Position numbers and translations under genes: made by a program. From UBA6623 sp965217195 (GTDB lineage Bacteria > Acidobacteriota > Terriglobia > Bryobacterales > UBA6623), in NCBI GenBank assembly GCA_965217195.1, contig CBDCHL010000004.1, positions 868,001 to 932,000 on the forward strand: a DNA stretch of 64,000 bases, in the 5' to 3' direction. Each line of letters opens with the position of its first letter. Position 1 is the stretch's first letter. Under the pieces are notes generated by a model. The model saw only the letters and a list, made by a program, of their open reading frames with translations. It was not told the DNA's origin and did not search any database. Positions 1 through 8,627 of the stretch are shown one piece after another.

Positions 1-1974
1 GCACGGACCGCGCGCCGCTGGGAGCAACAGGCCCGCCTGCCGATTCGACGCGTCGGCAGCAAACGAGCGAGCGTCTACGCCTATCCCAGTGAGTTGGACG
101 CCTGGCGAGCACGCAAGCCGCCGGCGAGCGAGGAGCCTCGGCGCCGGCCGTGGCGTCGCCTGGTTCCGGCCGCGGCGGGCGCAATGGCGCTGCTTGTCGT
201 GGCGGCTCTTGTCCTATGGGGGCCGATCATGAATCCGCCCGACCCGCTTATCGAAGCGGCGGAAGCTTCCGGCGTCGTCGTTAGACAGGTCTGGACCGGG
301 CCGGACGTCGATATCATGGGGGCGCCCTCCCCCGACGGCCGTTTTCTCTCTTACGTTCACTGGGCAACCGGGGACTTGGCGCTCCGTGACCTCGAGGCCG
401 GCAAGCATCATTTGCTGACGGCAAAAGGGCTCTGGAAGGATTCCGACAGCTACGCGGAGTTCTCCGTCATCTCACCCGACGGCAGCCGGGTGGCCTATGC
501 CTGGTCCGATTCCGGCTATGAACTCCGCATCATCGGGACCGACGCATCGGAGTCACGGTTGCTCTACCGCAACGACGAGATCCCCTATTTGGTTCCTAAG
601 AGTTGGACCCCGGACGGCAAACAGGTCTTGGCAGTATTCTTCAGGAAAGACGGAACGACGCAAATTGCGCTGATCTCAGTCGACGACCAATCCGTTCGCG
701 TGGTCAAAACCCTTGACTGGGACGACCGAGTGGAAGCGCGCCTTTCCCCCGACGGACGCTACATCGCTTATGACGCTTCGAAGGAGGGGCCTTCGGGGCC
801 GCGCGACATTTTCCTGCTGGCGGCGGACGGAAGCCGGGAAATTGCTCTTGTGACGCACCCGGCCAACGACATGTCTCCCGTTTGGACGCCCGACGGGAAT
901 TGGCTGGCGTTCATCAGTGACCGCACGGGCACGGCGAGCTTGTGGGCCGTGCGCGTCGGGGACGGTCGACCGCAAGGACGGCCCGTGCTGTTCAAACGTG
1001 ATATTGGAGCGAGCAGCGCCTTGGGCTTCAGTAACGAAGGCGCCCTTTTCTATGGAGTCGGTTCGGGACAGGAGGACGTGTACATCGCGTCGCTCGATTT
1101 CGACGACGGAAGAACGACGAGCCCGCCAGCGCGGGGTACGGACCGCTTTCTCGGGTCGAACTCCGCCCCCGAGTGGTCGCCCGACGGGCGGCGCCTGGCC
1201 TATTTTTCGAAACGAGAGGCCGCGGGGTCCACAGTGCTTTGTGTTCGGTCCCTGGAAACGGGGGAGGAACGTGATCTGCCTCTCCAACTCGGTTTGAACC
1301 GACCTCATTTGAATCGGCCGCGGTGGAGCCCGGACGGAAGGTCGCTGACCGTATTGGGTAAGGACCGGCGCGGCCGGGGAGGCATTTATCGCATCGATGC
1401 AGGAACCGGCGAGCAAACAACGCTGTTCCAAAGCCTGCCCGACGATTTCTTGACTTTCCACGTCTGGTCGCGTGACGGCGAAGAGATCTTCTTCACGCGC
1501 TCCGATCAGCAAAGCAAGAACGTTAGAGTTGTGGCGAGAAACGTCAAAACCGGACAAGAGAGGGTAGTCCACCGTGCCGAGAGTTTTGTCGGCGGTATCG
1601 CGTTATCTCCCGACGGCGGGCACTTGGCCATTGTTGTCTCAAAACCCGGCCGGTCGGTGCTGAAAATGATACCGGCAGCCGGGGGCGAGGCGCGCGAGAT
1701 TGATCCAGGGAGGTACATCGTGGTCAACATGCTCGCCTGGACCGCCGACGGGCGCCGGCTCTTGTTCGGCACCCACGTGAACGTTGCGCAAAAAGAGGTT
1801 TGGTTGGTGGCGGCCGAGGGCGGCGAGCCTCGCAAGCTCGATCTCGACATGGAAAGAATGTCGGGGTTTACCATGCACCCCGACGGCAAGCGCATCGCCT
1901 TCACCGCCGGGGGCTACGACAACGAAATCTGGGTGATGGAGAATTTTCTGCCGGAGGCAAGGGCGGCGAAATGA
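1..1974 (+). CDS. HTH-PD40 membrane-anchored regulator-like protein (5' truncated by window edge)
   Basis: The frame is open from base 1, so the true start lies upstream. The visible N-terminus is the second half of a MerR-like helix-turn-helix (TARRWEQQARLPIRR), followed by a proline/arginine linker and one hydrophobic segment (about visible residues 58-74), then a large C-terminal region with recurrent SPDGR/TPDG motifs typical of PD40/TolB-like beta-propeller blades. The arrangement suggests a cytoplasmic DNA-binding head, a single membrane span and a sensory propeller outside the membrane, a CadC-like one-component design. It is closely similar along its whole visible length to the next gene (2274-4349), so the two are tandem paralogues. 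Ligand and targets cannot be inferred. Confidence 0.85.
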   Translation, partial: ARTARRWEQQARLPIRRVGSKRASVYAYPSELDAWRARKPPASEEPRRRPWRRLVPAAAGAMALLVVAALVLWGPIMNPPDPLIEAAEASGVVVRQVWTGPDVDIMGAPSPDGRFLSYVHWATGDLALRDLEAGKHHLLTAKGLWKDSDSYAEFSVISPDGSRVAYAWSDSGYELRIIGTDASESRLLYRNDEIPYLVPKSWTPDGKQVLAVFFRKDGTTQIALISVDDQSVRVVKTLDWDDRVEARLSPDGRYIAYDASKEGPSGPRDIFLLAADGSREIALVTHPANDMSPVWTPDGNWLAFISDRTGTASLWAVRVGDGRPQGRPVLFKRDIGASSALGFSNEGALFYGVGSGQEDVYIASLDFDDGRTTSPPARGTDRFLGSNSAPEWSPDGRRLAYFSKREAAGSTVLCVRSLETGEERDLPLQLGLNRPHLNRPRWSPDGRSLTVLGKDRRGRGGIYRIDAGTGEQTTLFQSLPDDFLTFHVWSRDGEEIFFTRSDQQSKNVRVVARNVKTGQERVVHRAESFVGGIALSPDGGHLAIVVSKPGRSVLKMIPAAGGEAREIDPGRYIVVNMLAWTADGRRLLFGTHVNVAQKEVWLVAAEGGEPRKLDLDMERMSGFTMHPDGKRIAFTAGGYDNEIWVMENFLPEARAAK

Positions 1975-2057
1975 GCAACGGGATCGCAAGCGGCCTGGCA
2001 AAAGCCGGGTGTACTGACGTGAACAGCAGGCGGCTCCGACCTGGAGAGCCGGAGCCC

Positions 2058-2103
2058 ACGACACGGCACACGCAAGAATGCTCACGCCACGTCGGGGGCG
2101 GCC
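2058..2103. repeat. dispersed hairpin repeat, family C copy 1
   Basis: The segment contains CGACACGGCAC followed by CTCACGCCACGTCGGGG. The same arrangement recurs at 42399-42437 and the GCCACGTC core recurs at 5788-5803 and, as its complement, 5664-5679. It lies in the 299-base gap between the two tandem PD40 genes, where no gene is seen. Function unknown; possibly a terminator or REP-like element. Confidence 0.5.
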
Positions 2104-2242
2104 ACGTCGCGGGCGGCCAAGGCCGTGACAATACCGCCGGGAATGGGCATAGTCGGAAATTCGGGCGAAAAGATCGGTCAGGATCGCGATGTCCGAACTT
2201 GCCTGTTGCCGGTGGGCGGGGCTTGGCGTAATGTCATCGCTG

Positions 2243-2267
2243 AACGGCCGCGCAGGGCCGTTGTTTT
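2243..2267 (+). terminator. hairpin followed by short T-tract, terminator-like
   Basis: AACGGCC (2243-2249) pairs with GGCCGTT (2256-2262) around a six-base loop, followed by GTTTTG. It ends only seven bases before the start codon at 2274, so it could end the upstream transcript or hide the start region of the next gene. No ribosome binding site is visible. The T-tract is weak, so termination is not certain. Confidence 0.4.
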
Positions 2268-2273
2268 GCAACC

Positions 2274-4349
2274 ATGACAAAAAACCGCAACACGCCTGAC
2301 AGCGAACAACAGCTCGAATCGTGGAAGGAAATTTCCGCGTACCTGAAAAGGGACGTCCGAACCCTCGCCCGTTGGGAAAAAGAGGAAGGATTACCCGTAC
2401 GTCGCCACAAGCACAGCAAAGCCAGCACCGTCTACGCCTACCCCGGCGAGCTCGATGCCTGGCGCGCCGCCCGGAACCCCGCATCCGGGGATGAGTTCCG
2501 GCGCCCGCCGTGGCGGCGTCTGATCCCTGCCGCGGCAGGAGGACTGGCACTGGTCGCGGTGGCCGCCGTCGTCCTCTGGGGGCCGATCATGAATCCCCCC
2601 GACCCTCTCACCGAGGCGGCGGAGGCTTCCGGCGTCGTCGTCAAACAGGTCTGGACCGGGCCGGACACCGACACCTTGGGTTCGCCGTCCGCCGACGGTC
2701 GTTTTCTTTCCCACGTTCATTGGGAGACGGGCGACTTGGCGATCCGCGACCTGGAAACCGGTGAACACCGCCTGCTCACGGGCAAGGGGTCCTGGAGCGT
2801 ATCCGGCGACTACGCTCAATCGTCCTCCATGTCACCCGACGGCAAGCTGGTGGTCTACTCGTGGGCCAATTGGTCCGAGCTGGGATTCTATGAACTTCGC
2901 ATTGCCGGGACGGACGGGTCGGAGCCTCGGGTGCTGTACCGGAACAAGGAGGTTCCCTACCTGGAGCCGAAAGGCTGGTCCTCGGACGGCAAACAAATCC
3001 TGGCCACATTCTTCACCGAGAACAGAACAACACAACTCGCCCTCATCTCCGTCGAAGATCAGTCGGTCCGAGTTGTAAAGACGCTGAACTGGGATGACGG
3101 ACTGCAGGCGAGCCTTTCACCCGACGGGCGCTACATTGTTTACGATTTGCCGCGGGACGGGCCCCAGACGGCTCGCGACCTTTTCTTGCTCGCCGCGGAT
3201 GGAAGCCGCGAGATAGCCCTGGTTCGGCATCCGGCCAATGACCGCTCTCCGATATGGACGCCGGATGGCGATCGCGTCGTGTTCGCGAGCAACCGCACGC
3301 GAGGCATGAGCCTGTGGGCTGTTCGGGTGGCTGACGGCCGGGGGATCGGCCAGCCTGTGCTCCTCAGACGCGACATGGGAATGGACAGGCCCATGGGCTT
3401 CACCGACGGCGGCGACTTGTTCTTCGGCGCCGCTTCCGGTCAGCAGGATGTCTATATCGCCTCGCTGGATCTCGACGAGGGAGAAGCGTCGCCTCCTGTC
3501 CGGGCCAACGACCGTTTCGTCGGCTTCAACCGTTCGGCGGAATGGTCGCCGGACGGGCGGCATCTTGCCTACTACTCCTATCGTGAACAGAAGGCGTCCG
3601 CCGTACTTTCGATCTGGTCCCCCGAAAGCGGCAAGTATCGTGAACTTCCCGTCAATCTATCGTTTGACTCAAGCGATGTTATCAGCAGGCCTCGGTGGAG
3701 TCCGGACGGGAGTGCGCTGGCGGTCGTAGCCACAGACCGGCGGGGACGCAGAGGCATCTATCGTGTGAACTTGGAAACCAGCGCGGAAACACCGCTTGTA
3801 CGGGGCGAGCCTGACGGACGACCCAGTCATCCTCTATGGTCGCCGGATGGAGAAAAGATCTTCTTTAGGAGAACAAACAGACGAGAACCGGTTCAGATTG
3901 TGATGCGGACTGTGAAGACCGGCGACGAGAAGATTCTGTATCGATGTCCCAACTTTCTGGCACTGGCACTTTCTCCCGATGGACGGGATCTGGCTTTTGG
4001 CGAGATAGAAGAGCCCGGGAAGGTCGTTCTCAAGGTGATGTCGTTGGCAGCCGGATCGGTTCGAGAAATCGCCCGGCCCGAAAGCGGCATTTTCCGGAAC
4101 ACGCTTGCCTGGACGCCGGACGGAGATAGGCTGTTATTCGGCAGCTGGCTATTCGACCGCTCAAAGAGCGCGCTCTGGGTTGTCTCCGCCCAGGGCGGAG
4201 AACCCCGAAAACTGGATCTGGATGTACCCAAGATCGAAGGCTTGAGCATGCACCCTGACGGGAAGCGCGTGGCCTTCAGTGCCGGCGTCCACGACACCGA
4301 GGTGTGGGTGATGGAGAACTTCCTGCCCGAGACAAGAGCATCGAAATGA
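2274..4349 (+). CDS. HTH-PD40 membrane-anchored regulator-like protein (tandem paralogue)
   Basis: This 691-residue protein has a complete N-terminal helix-turn-helix (about residues 15-50; SWKEISAYLKRDVRTLARWE and a VYAYPGELDAW tail), a short basic linker, one transmembrane helix (about 85-103, AGGLALVAVAAVVLWG) and an approximately 570-residue region rich in SPDGR, TPDG and HPDGKR motifs, as in PD40/WD40-like propellers. The family layout implies a membrane-bound one-component regulator whose propeller faces the periplasm. It is a near copy of the gene upstream. Such proteins form large paralogous sets in Acidobacteriota (general knowledge). The ATG at 2274 is chosen because the HTH begins soon after it. 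The signal sensed is unknown. Confidence 0.88.
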   Translation: MTKNRNTPDSEQQLESWKEISAYLKRDVRTLARWEKEEGLPVRRHKHSKASTVYAYPGELDAWRAARNPASGDEFRRPPWRRLIPAAAGGLALVAVAAVVLWGPIMNPPDPLTEAAEASGVVVKQVWTGPDTDTLGSPSADGRFLSHVHWETGDLAIRDLETGEHRLLTGKGSWSVSGDYAQSSSMSPDGKLVVYSWANWSELGFYELRIAGTDGSEPRVLYRNKEVPYLEPKGWSSDGKQILATFFTENRTTQLALISVEDQSVRVVKTLNWDDGLQASLSPDGRYIVYDLPRDGPQTARDLFLLAADGSREIALVRHPANDRSPIWTPDGDRVVFASNRTRGMSLWAVRVADGRGIGQPVLLRRDMGMDRPMGFTDGGDLFFGAASGQQDVYIASLDLDEGEASPPVRANDRFVGFNRSAEWSPDGRHLAYYSYREQKASAVLSIWSPESGKYRELPVNLSFDSSDVISRPRWSPDGSALAVVATDRRGRRGIYRVNLETSAETPLVRGEPDGRPSHPLWSPDGEKIFFRRTNRREPVQIVMRTVKTGDEKILYRCPNFLALALSPDGRDLAFGEIEEPGKVVLKVMSLAAGSVREIARPESGIFRNTLAWTPDGDRLLFGSWLFDRSKSALWVVSAQGGEPRKLDLDVPKIEGLSMHPDGKRVAFSAGVHDTEVWVMENFLPETRASK

Positions 4350-4480
4350 GGAAAGCAACGCAAGTTGGAAGGGACGGCGGACGCCCCGACGTGGCGCACC
4401 ATATCAGACGGAGGATCAGGCAGCCGTGCCGGCCGCAGCCGGGTGATCTCGTCAAGTCAGCCAAGTCAAAGGAGTAGTTC

Positions 4481-4687
4481 ATGACGAAGCAACTGTTTGG
4501 GGAAGTGGTGATGATCGCGGCGGGAGTCCTTTTCTTCGTCGGTATCGCCGCGACAATCGGCATCCCCGGCGATGAGCGCAAGGCCGCGAGCGCGGTGGCC
4601 GCCGAGGAGTCGGCCCCCGTGCGCGGCCCGGTTGACCCGCCGCTTGGGGACATCCCCGGCCCGTTCCGACGTGGATGGGAACGATGA
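4481..4687 (+). CDS. small single-span membrane protein of unknown function
   Basis: A 68-residue frame with one N-terminal hydrophobic helix (about residues 8-27, VVMIAAGVLFFVGIAATIGI) and a polar alanine/proline-rich tail ending in a basic cluster. Its end overlaps the start of the cytochrome c peroxidase by 13 bases, which suggests translational coupling. A purine-rich stretch (AAAGGAG) lies about seven bases before the ATG and supports it as a real gene. No family is recognised; a role tied to the peroxidase is only inference from position. Confidence 0.6.
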   Translation: MTKQLFGEVVMIAAGVLFFVGIAATIGIPGDERKAASAVAAEESAPVRGPVDPPLGDIPGPFRRGWER

Positions 4688-5658
4688 GATCGTTAGTCTT
4701 TGCGTTTGCATTTCTTGCGGCGGTGCCGGGGAGTGTTGCCGAGATCCGCCTGCCGCTGGGACTCGATCTTTACCGGCCGATCCCGGAAGACAACCCGGTT
4801 ACGGTCGCGAAGGTCCGGCTCGGGAAGAAGCTTTTCGGCGACAAGCTGCTCTCACGGGACCGCAGCTTGGCCTGCAAAGGGTGCCATCAGCCGAAGAAGG
4901 CTTTCACGGACGGGCGGGCCAAGGCGGTCGGCGTCTACGGGCGGCAAGGGCCGCGGAGCGTGCCGAGCTTGGTGAATCGCGCTTACGGACGGGCGTTTTT
5001 CTGGGACGGGAGGACTTCCACCCTTGAAGAGCAGGTCGTCAAGCCCATCGAAAGTGAATCCGAGATGGATATGACCCTCGACGAAGCCGTCGAGCGCATA
5101 CAGGGCAAGAAGCGCTATCGGCGGCTGTTCCAGCAGGCCTTCGGCGGCGATCCCAACAGCGAGGACTTGGCGCGCGCGTTGGCGAGCTATGTCCGGACGA
5201 TCTACTCGGGTGACTCGCCCTTCGACCGCTACATCTACGGCAAGCGCGGCGCTCTGACGGAGCAGCAGCGGCGCGGGTTGCGGGTCTTTCGCGGCAAGGG
5301 CAGTTGCACGGCTTGCCACATCGGCCCGACCTTTAGCGACGAGGAATTCCACAACACCGGCGTTGCCTGGCGCGAAGGCAAGCTGCAAGATGAAGGCCGC
5401 TTCGCCATTTCCGGTGAACAGGACGACCAAGGCGCGTTCAAGACGCCGACCCTGCGCGAGGTGACCCGGACGGCTCCCTACATGCACGACGGCAGCCTCG
5501 CAACTCTCGTGGACGTGATCGACTTCTACGGCGACGGCGGCCGGAAGAACCCGCACCTCGATGAGGAGATTCGCCCGCTGAAATTCGCCGAGCAAGAGAA
5601 GAGCGACTTGCTCGCCTTCCTACGCACGCTCAGCGGCAAGGTTCGAGAAGGAAACTGA
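4675..5658 (+). CDS. di-haem cytochrome c peroxidase (CcpA/MauG family), exported
   Basis: About 327 residues, near the usual family size. Residues 1-23 form a signal peptide (MRSLVFAFAFLAAVPGSVA core). Two haem c attachment motifs are visible: CKGCH about residue 64 and CTACH about residue 211, each in a cytochrome c peroxidase context (LLSRDRSLACKGCHQP; GKGSCTACHIGP), and a MHDGSLATL motif near the C-terminus. The family reduces hydrogen peroxide in the periplasm using cytochrome c, or carries out MauG-type oxidations. The start may be 4675 or the ATG at 4684; both overlap the small membrane protein upstream. No partner cytochrome is adjacent. Confidence 0.93.
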   Translation: MGTMRSLVFAFAFLAAVPGSVAEIRLPLGLDLYRPIPEDNPVTVAKVRLGKKLFGDKLLSRDRSLACKGCHQPKKAFTDGRAKAVGVYGRQGPRSVPSLVNRAYGRAFFWDGRTSTLEEQVVKPIESESEMDMTLDEAVERIQGKKRYRRLFQQAFGGDPNSEDLARALASYVRTIYSGDSPFDRYIYGKRGALTEQQRRGLRVFRGKGSCTACHIGPTFSDEEFHNTGVAWREGKLQDEGRFAISGEQDDQGAFKTPTLREVTRTAPYMHDGSLATLVDVIDFYGDGGRKNPHLDEEIRPLKFAEQEKSDLLAFLRTLSGKVREGN

Positions 5659-5663
5659 GTGCT

Positions 5664-5679
5664 GACGTGGCGTAAGCGT
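5664..5679. repeat. family C repeat core (GACGTGGCGTAAGCGT)
   Basis: Starts five bases after the peroxidase stop codon. The complementary orientation of the same 16-base core occurs at 5788-5803, so the short intergenic region carries the core in both directions. Confidence 0.4.
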
Positions 5680-5744
5680 CAGCGTTTGCCGCATCCGATG
5701 ACTTTGCGGCGTGTCTTCGAGCGCGGGCTTGTGACATCTCGCGA

Positions 5745-5805
5745 ATTCGAAGATACGAACCGACGTATCGGTTCGCGGCCAGCGCGGACGCTCACGCCAC
5801 GTCCG
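5745..5805. repeat. dispersed 60-base repeat with hairpin, family C copy 3
   Basis: Starts ATCTCGCGAAT, contains the palindrome CGAACCGACGTATCGGTTCG and ends GACGCTCACGCCACGTC. A second copy with the same order lies at 33833-33905 (palindrome CGAACCGATGAATCGGTTCG). Both copies are in the gap between convergent genes, 20-30 bases from the 3' end of the minus-strand gene, a position that suits a bidirectional terminator. This is inference from position and structure. Confidence 0.65.
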
Positions 5806-5835
5806 AGCGGCGGCCCCCCGTTTCACGCGGCAACA

Positions 5836-6483
5836 TCACGCCAGGTCCGGCCTGCCGTCGAACATCGCCTTTAGTCCATCCTCATCAAGTGTCGCCAGGT
5901 TGCCCGCGAAAATCGCGCCCTCCTCGGGTACGTGGGCCCCGACCTTCTCGGGGTCAAGAGTGCGAATCGGCATGAGCGGTTCTTCCAAACATTGCGGGTC
6001 GTCGAGAACAAGCCGACTGTGGGGCGCCCAGGTCAGGACGAAATGCGTATTGGGGAACTGTCCGTCGTCCTCGACGTCGTAGAGGTATTGCCCTTGAAGG
6101 AATAGGATTTTTGAGTCGCCGACGTCGAGAAAGTAGCCGACTCCTTCGTCTTCGAATTCCTCAAGCTTGACGGCGCGCTCGACCGTACAATCGAGTACTT
6201 CCATGCGGCCGCCGGAGAGGTCCATTTCGTCAAGGCTCTTCGCCGCAGCCGCCATGGCCGCGGTCCTGCGTGCCTCGCGCACTCCAAGAAAAAGCCCGAC
6301 TACGCTTCCGAGCACGATCAGCAGGTCAACGTGGATGTCGATGTTCAACCACCGCTCGAAGATCATCGCTACGGCCACGCCCCCGAGCATGCCGAAGAAC
6401 CAAGCGATGAACAGATCGAAGAGGGACCAGCTACGACCACCGCTAAGCTGCTCCACGATGAGCTTGCGCTCATCCGCGCTCAT
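5836..6483 (-). CDS. two-span membrane protein of unknown function
   Basis: A 215-residue protein read from the ATG at 6481-6483 (MSADERK); the frame is open to 6588 but the extra residues are proline-rich and look untranslated. Residues about 20-43 (FDLFIAWFFGMLGGVAVAMIF) and 50-67 (VDLLIVLGSVVGLFLGV) are hydrophobic. The cytoplasmic C-terminal part is acidic and contains WAPHSRLVLDD. No family is recognised. It lies downstream of the VapBC-type pair on the same strand, with about 140 bases between them, but nothing links their functions. Confidence 0.7.
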   Translation of the reverse strand: MSADERKLIVEQLSGGRSWSLFDLFIAWFFGMLGGVAVAMIFERWLNIDIHVDLLIVLGSVVGLFLGVREARRTAAMAAAAKSLDEMDLSGGRMEVLDCTVERAVKLEEFEDEGVGYFLDVGDSKILFLQGQYLYDVEDDGQFPNTHFVLTWAPHSRLVLDDPQCLEEPLMPIRTLDPEKVGAHVPEEGAIFAGNLATLDEDGLKAMFDGRPDLA

Positions 6484-6621
6484 CGGGCGATAGCTGGTCT
6501 TGAGCACGAGAGTCGACGTTACCTGTCTCTCGTCGCCGGCATGACGAAGCGGCGCATGGGCCGGGCCTGGGGGGGCCAAGCCCTTCAACTGATCTCCCGG
6601 CGCTCGAGCAGCAGGATTGCA

Positions 6622-7023
6622 TTATCGCCGGGGTTCTCGCAGGTCCACCAGAATCTGAGGCACCGCCAGAAAGTGCTTGTCTGTCGTGAGAACTTGTACG
6701 CCATGCTCCATGGCACTGGCCGCGATCCAAACGTCGTTCGTGGGTAGTGGAGTGCCCGCGCTTCGAAGATAGCTCAATATCTCGGCGTAGCGGACGGCCG
6801 TGCTGTCGAGGACAGGCAGGAGTTCGACTCGCGGAGTGTCAAGAAACTCATCAAGAGCTTCTTCGTTTCGGGCTCGAAGCTTGCCCTGCCGAAAGCCGGA
6901 TAGGAGTTCTCCTAAGACGACGGAGCTGAGGTAGATCGCTTCGGCTCGCTGAAGTACGGACTTCAACTCGGGGTGGCCCCGCTTAAAGGCCGAATAGGCG
7001 GAGGTGTCGACAAGCACTCTCAT
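6622..7023 (-). CDS. PIN-domain ribonuclease toxin (VapC/FitB type)
   Basis: A 133-residue PIN domain. The four acidic residues expected for the metal site are visible: D6 in LVDTSAYSAF, E39 in VVLGELLSGF, D97 in PTNDVWIAA and D115 in LTTDKHF. PIN toxins cleave RNA, often initiator tRNA or rRNA, and are neutralised by the antitoxin encoded just upstream. The ATG overlaps the antitoxin stop by four bases, the usual coupled order antitoxin-toxin. The substrate cannot be predicted from this sequence. Confidence 0.92.
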   Translation of the reverse strand: MRVLVDTSAYSAFKRGHPELKSVLQRAEAIYLSSVVLGELLSGFRQGKLRARNEEALDEFLDTPRVELLPVLDSTAVRYAEILSYLRSAGTPLPTNDVWIAASAMEHGVQVLTTDKHFLAVPQILVDLREPRR

Positions 7024-7283
7024 CTATCGCGCCACAGCTCAGGATCGATTTTCCGTTGCGCGGCGAGATCTTCATCGAACTCTCTTGCTTCGTCCTCGGA
7101 CCACGAGCCCGCCAAGTGGTCCAAGTCGTGGTGAAGCTTGGCGTTTTGTTTATTTGACGTTCCCAGCGCCGCTTCAAGAATTCGGATCACCGTCCTATTC
7201 ATACTCGAGCCCTGTTCTTTGGCTTTACGTTCTAGGCGGCGGCCCAGATCCGGAGGAAAGTTTCGTAGTGTGATAGCTTTCAT
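7020..7283 (-). CDS. ribbon-helix-helix antitoxin (FitA/VapB-like)
   Basis: An 87-residue protein starting MKAITLRNFPPDLGRRLERKAKEQGSSMNRTV... The N-terminal beta strand and two helices (residues 2-40) match the Arc-like ribbon-helix-helix fold used by FitA-type antitoxins; the acidic C-terminal part (SEDEAREFDEDL) probably wraps the toxin. These antitoxins also bind the shared promoter for autorepression (family knowledge). The gene is followed directly by the PIN toxin. Upstream, 7305-7345 is AT-rich with the inverted words GATGCAT and ATGATGCAT, a possible operator, not proved. Confidence 0.85.
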   Translation of the reverse strand: MKAITLRNFPPDLGRRLERKAKEQGSSMNRTVIRILEAALGTSNKQNAKLHHDLDHLAGSWSEDEAREFDEDLAAQRKIDPELWRDR

Positions 7284-7394
7284 CCTGCCCCCTCGCTCTC
7301 ATGCTACCAGATTATGCATCATAATGATTCAACAATGATGCATTCTACGAAGCCGAAATCTCGGGTCCGCTCATCGGTCCGCGGCGATCCGTGT

Positions 7395-8564
7395 CTAGGC
7401 CCCCTCCGCGTCCCGCAGCGCCCGGTCGAGCGCCTCAACGAAGAAGTACTCGCCCCACATGACTGACTCGCTGACTCCTAAGCCTTTTCTCAAGTGATAG
7501 ATACCCTGGCGGAGTATGCCTTCCCAGCCCTGCACCCCCTCGGCCAGATAGTCGGAACCTGAGAGCGTGAGCAGGATCCTGTGCGCGGTCGCCGCATAGA
7601 GCGCGCCCTTGGCGGGGTCGGGGACGGCTTTCGCGAGCTGGAGCAAACCGGCCGCAGTGATGGCCGCGGCGGAGGATTCACGGTAATGCAGCTCGTCGGA
7701 CGGAGTGTCGTAGTCCATCGGAGGAACGCCGTCGGCGGGCGTTTCCCGGATGTAGAAGTCGGCGCAGGCCTGCGCGGTCGCCAGAAAACGGGGATCTTTC
7801 ACGGCGCGGTAAGAGGCCGTGAAGCCGTAAATCGCCCAGGCCAGCCCACGCGACCAGCAAGAGTCGCCGCGCCAACCTTGATGGGTCGATTGGCGCAGGA
7901 ATTCGCCGGTCTCGAGGTCAAAAATACCCTCGTGCGAGCTGCTGCCGTCGCCGCGAACAAGCACTCGCCGCGAGGTCAGACTGTGCTCCATAGCGACCCG
8001 CAATAGAGCCTCGTCGCCTGTTTTGAGGGCGGCGTAGAAAACGATGCCGACATTCGCCATTACGTCGATGAAGATGGATTCGGGGCCGATGAACGAGGCT
8101 AGATAACGCCCTTTTTCCTGAAACCGCTTTGCCAAGGTCTGCCCGGCTTGAATGACGACGTCATTGAGCTTGGAATCGCCGGTTTGTTTGTACCAGCGGT
8201 GATAGGTCGAAAAAAAGATGAACCCCAAATCGTGGACGTTGCGGTCCATCTTGCGGGGCTCGAGCGGCGTGCTGTAGCGTTCGGCCTGCTTGGCCCACTC
8301 GAGGTCGCCCGTGCGGCGGTGAAAGATCCACATCATGCCCGGGAGAAAGCCGTCGCACCAGTGTGTCCAGGCTTCGCCGTCATGCCGCCAGCGCCCGTCA
8401 CGCGTGTACATCGGGTAGAAATCGGGGTCGCGCTCGATGAGGGCGCGGACTTGGTGTTGTGCGAAGTCGAGGGATCTTTCAAAGACGGCCCGCCACTCGG
8501 CGGAGGGGCAGAGTTCGATCATAGGAGATGAGAGTTTATCATTCCGGTCCACGGGAGCGTCCAC
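7395..8564 (-). CDS. glycoside hydrolase family 88-like unsaturated glucuronyl hydrolase
   Basis: About 389 residues, the normal size for GH88. Diagnostic segments are RNVHDLGFIF (about 108-117), FIDVMANVGIVFYA and STHQGWRGDSCWSRGLAWAIYG, which form the alpha/alpha-barrel active site of unsaturated glucuronyl hydrolases; the conserved aspartates in HDLGF and FIDVM are the expected catalytic pair. The enzyme removes 4,5-unsaturated uronic acid from oligosaccharides made by polysaccharide lyases. No signal peptide is seen, so it is probably cytoplasmic. The start may be the ATG at 8564 or the one at 8522 (MIELCPS). No lyase or sugar importer is adjacent. Confidence 0.88.
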   Translation of the reverse strand: MDAPVDRNDKLSSPMIELCPSAEWRAVFERSLDFAQHQVRALIERDPDFYPMYTRDGRWRHDGEAWTHWCDGFLPGMMWIFHRRTGDLEWAKQAERYSTPLEPRKMDRNVHDLGFIFFSTYHRWYKQTGDSKLNDVVIQAGQTLAKRFQEKGRYLASFIGPESIFIDVMANVGIVFYAALKTGDEALLRVAMEHSLTSRRVLVRGDGSSSHEGIFDLETGEFLRQSTHQGWRGDSCWSRGLAWAIYGFTASYRAVKDPRFLATAQACADFYIRETPADGVPPMDYDTPSDELHYRESSAAAITAAGLLQLAKAVPDPAKGALYAATAHRILLTLSGSDYLAEGVQGWEGILRQGIYHLRKGLGVSESVMWGEYFFVEALDRALRDAEGA

Positions 8565-8627
8565 CGAATTGAGTGAAAAGGACGAGGGTTTGCAAGGGTT
8601 GGGGGATCCGCCCGGCCGGCCCGGCGC

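Noticed and set aside
676..1572. Long open frame on the minus strand opposite the first PD40 gene
   Set aside because: Arg/Pro-rich translation without family motifs; high GC makes such antisense frames common, and the plus frame has clear PD40 motifs.
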